Origin: Ruminococcus sp. UBA7477
Lineage (GTDB): Bacteria > Bacillota > Clostridia > Oscillospirales > Ruminococcaceae
Direction of reading: 5' to 3'
Length of the DNA stretch: 5,177 nucleotides
Assembly (NCBI GenBank): GCA_002479715.1
Contig: DLOT01000002.1
Span: forward strand, 166-5,342
Made by a program: the position numbers and the translations under genes
Notes under the pieces: model-generated
What the model was told of the DNA's origin: nothing
The model's database searches: none
The model's input: only the letters and a program-made list of their open reading frames with translations
Part shown: piece after piece, positions 1-4,775 of the stretch
Layout of the letters: every line of letters begins with the position of its first letter
Position numbering within the stretch: the stretch's first letter is position 1

Positions 1-1039
1 CATCGCCGTCGCGGCCTATCAAAGTGACGGTGTCGCCGGCGGACACCTCAATACCCGAGGCGTCGCACATCAGCTGATCCATACATACCCTGCCGACAAT
101 CCTTGCCCGCCTGCCGTGTATCAGAACCTCTCCGCGGTTGGACAAAAGCCTCGGGTATCCGTCCGCATAACCGATAGTTATTGTAGCAAGCTTCATTTTA
201 CTGTCGGCTCTGAAGGTCCTGCCGTAGCTGACAAATTCGCCCTCGTCGATCTCCTTGACCTGAGCGACGACAGCCTTCAAAGACATGACAGGTTCGAGCG
301 GTATCGGCACGGGAAGATCCGAGTTCGGCATAAGGCCGTATAGTATGATCCCCAATCTGGCATAAGCCGAGCCGCCGCCGTCGTTCTTGTAGTATATTCC
401 GCCGGCTGAGTTGAGATAATGGATCTTCTCAAGAGCTTTTCCCTTAGCCTCCAGCCTTCGGGCAACGTCTTTTATTTTCGCGATCTGTGCTTTGGTATAC
501 AGAATATCGTTCCTGTCGGCGCTGTCTGCAACAGCAAGATGGGTGAACATTCCCTCTGCCGATATACCGTCAGTGGATATTATCTCCTCAGCCTGTGAAA
601 CAAGCCCGTCAATGTCGCTTCCGTGCAAGCCTATGCGGGTCATTCCCGTATCAAGGGCTATATGGACGCGCAGTCTGCCTCCATGCAGGTTTTGCGAAAG
701 CTTTTTCGCATATTCAGCTTCGGTCACTGTCTGAATAACATCAAGCGAACAAAGCCTGTCGGCCTCCTCAGGCGGAGTATAGCCAAGTATCAGAATGTCC
801 CCGGTTATACCGTATGAACGCAGCTGTGAAGCCTCCTCCGAAGTCGCGACCGCAAAGCTTTTTACGCCAAGCTCATTTTGCAAAAACAAAGCGATCGCTT
901 TCGCGCCGTGGCCGTAGCAGTCAGCCTTGACGACACACATGATCTCGGTGTCTTCCCCTACCGCGCGGCGATAATTTTCATAATTTCGGGCAACAGCATT
1001 AAGGTCTATCTCCGCCCATGCTCTTTTCGGATAACTCAT
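1..1039 (-). CDS. alr: Alanine racemase, PLP-dependent (3' end cut by window edge)
   Basis: The enzyme interconverts L- and D-alanine in the cytoplasm and supplies D-alanine for peptidoglycan. The 346 visible codons start MSYPKRAWAEIDL, a typical fold-type III alanine racemase N-terminus. The PLP-binding lysine is K38 in VVKADCYGHGA. The second catalytic base is Y272 in VSYGRTF, followed by TIGYADGYPR and by VCMDQLM, which matches the conserved substrate-pocket Met-Asp. The family is usually about 370-390 residues, so roughly 30-40 C-terminal residues lie beyond base 1. ATG at 1039-1037 is the only ATG before the upstream in-frame stop (TAA at 1099-1097). The ribosome site before it is weak (AAAGAAG, about 8 bases away). 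The gene is divergent from the SLOG gene, and I found no convincing promoter for it. A catabolic or biosynthetic role cannot be told apart from sequence, but the usual role is wall synthesis. No frameshift is seen. Confidence 0.96.
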   Translation of the reverse strand, partial: MSYPKRAWAEIDLNAVARNYENYRRAVGEDTEIMCVVKADCYGHGAKAIALFLQNELGVKSFAVATSEEASQLRSYGITGDILILGYTPPEEADRLCSLDVIQTVTEAEYAKKLSQNLHGGRLRVHIALDTGMTRIGLHGSDIDGLVSQAEEIISTDGISAEGMFTHLAVADSADRNDILYTKAQIAKIKDVARRLEAKGKALEKIHYLNSAGGIYYKNDGGGSAYARLGIILYGLMPNSDLPVPIPLEPVMSLKAVVAQVKEIDEGEFVSYGRTFRADSKMKLATITIGYADGYPRLLSNRGEVLIHGRRARIVGRVCMDQLMCDASGIEVSAGDTVTLIGRDGD

Positions 1040-1074
1040 TTTCCACGCTTCTTTCTGGATTTTGTATTTTCCTA

Positions 1075-1103
1075 TTGAAAAATCTTTCGGTTTGTGTTAT
1101 TCT
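1075..1103 (+). promoter_or_regulatory. Putative sigma-A promoter for the SLOG gene
   Basis: TTGAAA (1075-1080) and TATTCT (1098-1103) are separated by exactly 17 bases. This is a 5/6 match at -35 and a 4/6 match at -10. Transcription would begin near 1110, leaving a leader of about 45 bases before the SLOG coding region. The -35 lies just upstream of alr on the opposite strand, so the two genes share this 117-base divergent region. It could also serve the downstream LCP-like and PII-like genes, since no clear terminator is seen between them. Confidence 0.5.
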
Positions 1104-1156
1104 TATATTGTATGGGTATGCCGCATTAGACGGCTGACTCAAAACACAAAAAGGAC

Positions 1157-1717
1157 TTGGTTGAAATCACTGAATTGCTCTGCGACATATCAAAAACCTG
1201 CTGCTTTACGGGGCATCGTCCCGAAAAGCTCTTTCCGAACGAAAAAGACGTTTCGCTCGATAGCGCCCCGGTCAAAAAACTGCTCAGCGTCATAGCTTTT
1301 CATATCGACAAAATGACTGCCGCAGGCTGCGACACCTTTATTTCGGGTATGGCCCGCGGAGTAGACCTCTGGGCGGCAGATCTTGTTTTGGATCTTAAAC
1401 GGCACAATCCCGCGATCAAGCTCATCTGCGCGATGCCGCACAGAGAGCATGGCTCCGGCTTTGTCGGGCTGGACAGATGGGAGCTTTGCACGATCCTCGA
1501 GGAAGCCGACAAGGTCGTTTACGTCAGCGACCGCTATTCAAAAAACTGCCTTGCCGCGCGCAACAGATTTCTGGTAGACAACTCTTCGCACCTGCTTGGG
1601 GTCGTCTCGGATTATCGCAGCGGAACCGGTCAGACCATCCGATACGCGAGAGAGCGCTGCCTTGACTGTGATATTATAGATCTGAACGACAGCTCGGCGC
1701 TGTTTCTTCCCAAGTGA
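1157..1717 (+). CDS. SLOG-family Rossmann-fold protein, YpsA/DUF1273-like
   Basis: A 186-residue cytoplasmic protein of the SLOG superfamily (relatives: YpsA, DprA and LOG proteins), which bind nucleotides or nucleotide-like ligands. Characteristic pieces are CCFTGHRPEKL (residues 15-25), the glycine loop SGMARGVDLWAAD (63-75), MPHREHG (93-99), EEADKVVYVSDRYS (115-128), the helix RNRFLVDNSS (135-144) and SGTGQTIRYA (155-164). The length is normal for DUF1273. In Bacillus, YpsA has been linked to cell division, but the biochemical activity of the family is not settled. The start is uncertain. There is no in-frame ATG or GTG after the TAG at 1127. TTG at 1157 is the first usable start, yet the AAAAGGA ribosome site ends only one base before it. 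TTG at 1175 is the alternative and would still keep the whole conserved domain. The next gene follows after about 110 bases on the same strand. Confidence 0.88.
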   Translation: MVEITELLCDISKTCCFTGHRPEKLFPNEKDVSLDSAPVKKLLSVIAFHIDKMTAAGCDTFISGMARGVDLWAADLVLDLKRHNPAIKLICAMPHREHGSGFVGLDRWELCTILEEADKVVYVSDRYSKNCLAARNRFLVDNSSHLLGVVSDYRSGTGQTIRYARERCLDCDIIDLNDSSALFLPK

Positions 1718-1828
1718 TATTGCAGCATACTAACAGTGTACACCCTTTTACAAATATATTCAAGACCCGACGGCGAATTTTTAATAAAGAAAGGAATGTC
1801 TTTGCGAGGTCAAGGGCAAGATAAGACA

Positions 1829-2728
1829 ATGAAAGAAAAAAAACAAAAATCCCAGATTACCGTAGCGATAGTATACGCGACAACGCTTGTCATCTGCCTT
1901 GGAATTTTCGGATTGATCGGCTATTTTGCCGTTAAAGATTTTGTTCCGGGCGCGGAGGCAGAAAGCTCAGATGCGGGCGAAACCGTAGGCGTCACCTATT
2001 CTAAAAGCGATTCTCTGACAACACTTTATACCGTTGCCGACAGTCAGAACACGCTTCACTCGATCGTTCTGGCAAAGTTCATGCCATCGTCGCAGAAGAT
2101 CATTATTATCCCGCTGTCCCCTTACACGGACTGCAACGGTCAGACCCTCGCCACATCCTATGCAACTCAGGGCATCTCCGCGCTTACCGACAGCGTGAGT
2201 ACGCTTCTGAACGTTCCTATCGACAAGTACATGACTCTTTCCACCTCAACGTTTTCAGATGTTGCCAATATCATGGGAACCTCTATCGTCACGCTGATAG
2301 ACAGCTTCGCGCTCTATGACCCGGCACAGGACGACTATGTTAACTACAGCAAGGGCGATCGCTTAGCAGTAGACGGAAATACCGCGGTAGAGCTTATCAC
2401 ATATGCCGACTACTCAAACGGCTATGCAACAAATATGAAAATGTCAGGCGAGATCGCCGCGGCTCTGATAAATACCTTTTTCAGCCACACGGAAAGCGCA
2501 AAAAACAATGTTGACGCAGTATTCAGAAAGATGTACTCGGACGCTAACACCAACATGTCCGAGGACGAATACAATCAGATGAAAAGCGCGATAATCCACG
2601 TTATAGAAAACTCGTCGTCACCGTCCTACTCGCTCACCCCGACGGGAAGCTGGTCCGATGACGGAGCGTTGTTTACTATTGATCCGACGTTTATTTCTCA
2701 GCTCGACGGTTATCTTGAAGAACAGTAA
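1829..2728 (+). CDS. Membrane-anchored degenerate LCP (LytR-CpsA-Psr)-like protein
   Basis: With the start at ATG 1829 the product has 299 residues: a lysine-rich N-terminus (MKEKKQK), one membrane segment (about residues 10-35), a short acidic spacer and an extracellular domain. The domain follows the LCP pattern: a strand pair at 76-95 (TLHSIVLAKF, then KIIIIP), an amphipathic stretch ending LLNVPIDKYM (126-135), IMGTSIVTLID (148-158), and AVDGNTAVELITYADYSNG (180-198), which fits the usual LDGxxALxYxRxR segment. LCP enzymes attach teichoic acids or capsule to peptidoglycan. Here the expected IPRDT reads IPLSPYT, and the later conserved arginines (YVRYR, GRxxRQ) are replaced (YADYS, NMKMSG), so that catalysis is doubtful. 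Other in-frame starts are GTG 1736, ATG 1796 and TTG 1802; the last sits 6 bases after AAAGGA, while AAGGG lies 12 bases before ATG 1829. It is probably in an operon with the PII-like gene. Confidence 0.72.
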   Translation: MKEKKQKSQITVAIVYATTLVICLGIFGLIGYFAVKDFVPGAEAESSDAGETVGVTYSKSDSLTTLYTVADSQNTLHSIVLAKFMPSSQKIIIIPLSPYTDCNGQTLATSYATQGISALTDSVSTLLNVPIDKYMTLSTSTFSDVANIMGTSIVTLIDSFALYDPAQDDYVNYSKGDRLAVDGNTAVELITYADYSNGYATNMKMSGEIAAALINTFFSHTESAKNNVDAVFRKMYSDANTNMSEDEYNQMKSAIIHVIENSSSPSYSLTPTGSWSDDGALFTIDPTFISQLDGYLEEQ

Positions 2729-2743
2729 GGGAGGAAGCACCGC

Positions 2744-3112
2744 ATGAAACTGATGATTTTTATTCTGAACAGAAACGACGTGCTGGACAGCCTGCTTGAA
2801 GGCTTTTCTGCGGCAGGGCTTGGCGGAGCGACCATTATCGAATCAACGGGCCTTGCCGTTGCGCTGTCACGAATGGGCAGCAATATTTTCAGCGCCTCGC
2901 TGAAGGCTATTCTCAACAATGAGGAAAACAACCACACTATAATTTCGATCATCAAGGATAATCAGCTTGATCTTGCGCGTAAGGTCATATACCGAACGGT
3001 CGGCAACCTCAGTAAGCCCAACACAGGCGTTCTTTGCACTGTTCCTCTTGACTTCGTTGAAGGAACTATCAAAAAGGTTTCAAGCCCCTCGCCGGACAGC
3101 AGCGACAACTGA
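2744..3112 (+). CDS. PII-like small regulatory protein
   Basis: A 122-residue soluble protein resembling the PII (GlnB-like) superfamily of trimeric ferredoxin-fold sensors that bind adenine nucleotides or other small ligands and act on partner proteins. It opens with a PII-style first strand and helix (MKLMIFILNRNDVLDSLLEGF), then GLGGATIIESTGLA (residues 25-38), where PII proteins have the strand leading to the T-loop. It continues with strand IISIIK (66-71), helix LDLARKVIYRTVG (75-87) and LSKPNTGVLCTVPLDFVEG (89-107), like the C-terminal PII signature that ends in a V-P-hydrophobic strand. The canonical uridylylated tyrosine loop is not evident, so this is a divergent PII-like protein rather than GlnB/GlnK. 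A strong ribosome site AAGGGAGGA (2727-2735) lies 8 bases before the ATG and overlaps the stop of the LCP-like gene, so the two are surely co-expressed. PII genes often sit beside the membrane protein they regulate. Confidence 0.72.
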   Translation: MKLMIFILNRNDVLDSLLEGFSAAGLGGATIIESTGLAVALSRMGSNIFSASLKAILNNEENNHTIISIIKDNQLDLARKVIYRTVGNLSKPNTGVLCTVPLDFVEGTIKKVSSPSPDSSDN

Positions 3113-3157
3113 CCTGCGGCATCATTCTGCTTTGATTTTTCTCCTTGAATATACAAC

Positions 3158-3188
3158 AAACCCCGCGGGGCTTTGCCTCACGGGGTTT
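3158..3188. terminator. Bidirectional Rho-independent terminator between convergent genes
   Basis: A 31-base hairpin: outer arms AAACCCCG (3158-3165) and CGGGGTTT (3181-3188), one C/A mismatch, inner arms GGGGC (3167-3171) and GCCTC (3175-3179; one G-T pair), and loop TTT. On the plus strand it is followed by a T-rich run (AATGTTTTTGTTATT). On the minus strand the stem's own TTT continues into TTTGTTGTAT. It lies 45 bases after the PII-like stop and 33 bases after the surface-protein stop, so it can end both transcripts. Confidence 0.9.
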
Positions 3189-3221
3189 AATGTTTTTGTT
3201 ATTAAGCTTTCGGGAAGAAGA

Positions 3222-4502
3222 TTACTTTCTCTTCTTGGAAGCTACGATAGCGCCAACGCCTGCGAGCGAGATGCCTGCGAATGCAAGACCTGCTGTTGCG
3301 CTTGTTCCGGGGTTGGTGTTATCCTTGCCGTTGTTGTTTGTGTTTGTTGTAGAACCGCTGTTGTCATCTGCGGGCTTGTTTGCATTTGCAAGAGCCTCGT
3401 CGAGCTTCTTCTGCAGTTCATCCTTTTCAGCCTTCAGAGCTTCGATCTCTTCGTCCTTAGCAGCGATCTGATCTTCAAGATCCTTGATCGTTGCAGCGTC
3501 TGTTTCGTTCTGCTTCTTGGCTTCTTCGAGCTGAGCCTTCAGTTCATCGATCTCAGCCTGCTTATCGGCAATATCCTTATCCTTTTCGGCAAGCTTATCT
3601 GCTGTAGCCTTGTCGTAAGCTTCGATAGCAGCCTGAAGCTTAGCCTTAGCGGCATCAACCTCAGTCTTGGCAGTTTCTACGGCAGTCTTAGCAGCCTCGT
3701 AAGCATCTCTGTCGGCTGTGTCATCAGCTTCAAGAGCTGCAAAAGCTTCCTCAGCAGCAGCAAGAACCTGCTCGAGTCCGTCGATCTCAGCCTTAGCGGC
3801 ATCAGCCTTGTCCAGAACGCTCTTAGCGTTTGTCAAAGCATCTGCGGCAGCTTCCATATCGCTGATAGCATCCTTGTATGTAAGGGCATCGATCTTTGCC
3901 TGAAGCTCTGCAAGAGCATCGGCAGCAGCTGCTTCTCTGGCAGCCTTTTCAGCAGCGGCCTTAGCCTCTACAGCCTTGGCGATAACGTCGTTTCCTTCAG
4001 CGTCAATAAGTGTAACAGACTCAACGGAGAAATCTCCGCCCCACCATCGGCTGACAACGATCTGACCCCATGTGTTCTCTGCAAGCGAATAGTCCTCGGC
4101 AGAGATAACACCTGTAAGGTCACGTACGAAATAATACTCACCGTCGGCAACAACAACATTGAAGTCCTGACCGTCATTGCCCCAGCCCATCTGATCCCAG
4201 TCGGCACCGTGGTTGACTACAATTCCTCCGCCAAAGCCGTCACCGCCAATGGTTGCGATCGTTTTGCCGGCAGCATCCTCATAGCTGCTCAAGCCTTCGC
4301 CGCCGATAACTACCTTAACGCCGACAATATCGTCAGCCTTAATATAGTCGGCTACGCCTGCAGTGCCAATGGCGTTGGCAAAATCGTAAACATAGTTGCC
4401 GTCAGCATCGCCGTTTGTGATAGCAGCGCTTGCTGAAATAGCTGTCACAGACGCCAGAATCGCAGCGGCAGACATTCCCGCCAAAATCTTTGAAACCTTC
4501 AT
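3222..4502 (-). CDS. Secreted wall-anchored coiled-coil protein with beta-rich head
   Basis: The product has 426 residues. A Sec signal peptide covers residues 1-26, with probable cleavage after ASA (24-26). A glycine- and aromatic-rich region (about 30-172), including DWDQMGWGN (101-109), VSRWWGGDFSVESVTLID (150-167) and YYFVRDL (123-129), looks like a beta-sandwich and recalls carbohydrate-binding modules of ruminococci. An alanine-rich helix follows (175-300), then a classical heptad coiled coil (302-372; I318, L321, L325, I339, L342, I346, I353, L356, L363 and L367 as a/d residues). An Asn/Gly/Thr-rich linker (377-396) leads to NPGTS (397-401), a hydrophobic segment (404-421) and the KKRK tail, which is the layout of a sortase signal. 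Codon use is strongly biased (AAG, GCT/GCC, ATC) and the promoter and ribosome site are near consensus, so high expression is likely. ATG 4502 is preferred over ATG 4517, because GGAGG overlaps that codon and sits 8 bases before 4502. The ligand is unknown. Confidence 0.87.
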   Translation of the reverse strand: MKVSKILAGMSAAAILASVTAISASAAITNGDADGNYVYDFANAIGTAGVADYIKADDIVGVKVVIGGEGLSSYEDAAGKTIATIGGDGFGGGIVVNHGADWDQMGWGNDGQDFNVVVADGEYYFVRDLTGVISAEDYSLAENTWGQIVVSRWWGGDFSVESVTLIDAEGNDVIAKAVEAKAAAEKAAREAAAADALAELQAKIDALTYKDAISDMEAAADALTNAKSVLDKADAAKAEIDGLEQVLAAAEEAFAALEADDTADRDAYEAAKTAVETAKTEVDAAKAKLQAAIEAYDKATADKLAEKDKDIADKQAEIDELKAQLEEAKKQNETDAATIKDLEDQIAAKDEEIEALKAEKDELQKKLDEALANANKPADDNSGSTTNTNNNGKDNTNPGTSATAGLAFAGISLAGVGAIVASKKRK

Positions 4503-4510
4503 TTTAGTTT

Positions 4511-4515
4511 CCTCC
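4511..4515 (-). promoter_or_regulatory. Ribosome binding site that fixes the surface-protein start
   Basis: On the minus strand GGAGG (4515-4511) lies 8 bases before ATG 4502. The upstream in-frame ATG at 4517 is itself part of ATGGAGG, so using it would place the ribosome site inside the gene and leave it with only a weak AAAGA in front. The shorter form also begins MKVSKIL, a normal signal-peptide start. Confidence 0.85.
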
Positions 4516-4541
4516 ATCTTTCATTTTTTAACCCATGTAAA

Positions 4542-4554
4542 GGGGACAATCCCC
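4542..4554 (-). other. Hairpin near the 5' end of the surface-protein mRNA
   Basis: The transcript would read GGGGATTGTCCCC: a perfect 5-bp G/C-rich stem with a 3-base loop. It starts about ten bases from the predicted transcription start (near 4565) and lies well before the ribosome site. Hairpins at the extreme 5' end are known to protect abundant bacterial mRNAs from decay. It is not followed by a U-run, so it does not look like a terminator. Confidence 0.55.
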
Positions 4555-4571
4555 CAACATAAATTACAATA

Positions 4572-4600
4572 ATTATAACACGCTTTTATGACTTTTTCAA
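4572..4600 (-). promoter_or_regulatory. Near-consensus sigma-A promoter of the surface-protein gene
   Basis: Read on the minus strand, TTGAAA (4600-4595) and a perfect TATAAT (4577-4572) are separated by exactly 17 bases. The predicted start near 4565 gives a leader of about 63 bases. A/T-rich DNA upstream (AAATTTAGTGAATA, and further AAAAAATTT) could act as an UP element. This is the strongest promoter in the window and fits the codon bias of the gene it drives. Confidence 0.88.
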
Positions 4601-4608
4601 TCACCATA

Positions 4609-4648
4609 TTCACTAAATTTTTTGTAACCTTTTAGTTGCTTTCACTAA
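4609..4648. repeat. Two direct repeats TTCACTAA, 32 bases apart
   Basis: TTCACTAA occurs at 4609-4616 and 4641-4648 (TTAGTGAA in the direction of the surface gene, both with A/T-rich flanks AAATT or AAATTT). The start-to-start distance is 32 bases, about three helical turns. The near copy ends 8 bases upstream of the -35. The position would suit an activator or a UP-element-like role, but an 8-mer in A/T-rich DNA can repeat by chance. Confidence 0.4.
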
Positions 4649-4659
4649 TTTCAAGCGCG

Positions 4660-4676
4660 AATTTTGTCACAAAATT
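4660..4676. promoter_or_regulatory. Perfect 17-base palindrome, candidate operator
   Basis: AATTTTGT, a central C, then ACAAAATT: eight perfectly paired positions on each side. It lies in the divergent region, about 60 bases upstream of the surface gene's -35 and 23 bases upstream of the -35 of the membrane-protein gene. It has no U-run context that would make it a terminator. The symmetry fits a dimeric repressor or activator site; no regulator is assigned. Confidence 0.5.
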
Positions 4677-4677
4677 A

Positions 4678-4694
4678 ATGTAATCGTTTTACAT
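4678..4694. promoter_or_regulatory. ATGTAA-N5-TTACAT inverted repeat, candidate operator
   Basis: Six-base perfect arms ATGTAA (4678-4683) and TTACAT (4689-4694) flank TCGTT. The site begins one base after the neighbouring palindrome (centres 18 bases apart) and ends 5 bases before the -35 of the plus-strand promoter. The left half, TGTAATCG, looks like a CcpA/LacI-type half-site, but the right half is one base out of register with the cre consensus, so that assignment is weak. Confidence 0.42.
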
Positions 4695-4699
4695 AATGC

Positions 4700-4728
4700 T
4701 TTACTTTCCTGCGTAAATGCGATATACT
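4700..4728 (+). promoter_or_regulatory. Putative sigma-A promoter for the downstream membrane protein
   Basis: TTTACT (4700-4705) and TATACT (4723-4728) are separated by exactly 17 bases, a 4/6 and a 5/6 match. The predicted start near 4735 leaves a leader of about 40 bases before the ATG at 4776. It runs opposite to the surface-protein promoter; the two -35 boxes are about 100 bases apart, with the repeats and palindromes between them. Confidence 0.62.
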
Positions 4729-4775
4729 TATCATATAGGAATTAATGAGTATGAAAATTTGAAAGGAGCTTTGCT

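Noticed and set aside
1112..1129. Tiny leader frame MGMPH-stop just after the predicted SLOG transcript start.
   Set aside because: Five codons, no ribosome site, and no attenuator structure seen; expected by chance.
1040..1130. A minus-strand promoter for alr (TACAAT and TATAAG hexamers are present).
   Set aside because: No acceptable -35 hexamer lies at 16-18 bases from either one.
1062..1295. Plus-strand frame of 77 codons overlapping the promoter and the 5' end of the SLOG gene.
   Set aside because: It starts before the promoter's -35, has no domain and overlaps the well-supported SLOG frame.
1736..1743. GTGTACAC palindrome between the SLOG and LCP-like genes.
   Set aside because: Only 8 bases, with no flanking symmetry or promoter nearby.
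2967..4436. A 489-codon open frame on the plus strand, running from inside the PII-like gene across the surface-protein gene.
   Set aside because: It is the antisense shadow of the biased surface-protein gene. It is rich in Leu, Ser and Cys without domains, has no ribosome site, and crosses the terminator hairpin.
4678..4694. Assignment of the inverted repeat as a true CcpA cre site.
   Set aside because: The left half fits, but the right half is one base out of register with the cre consensus; kept only as a generic candidate operator.
4745..4762. Tiny frame MSMKI-stop ending at the ribosome site of the downstream membrane protein.
   Set aside because: No ribosome site of its own and only five codons. 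Overlap of its stop with the next ribosome site could be translational coupling, but nothing else supports it.
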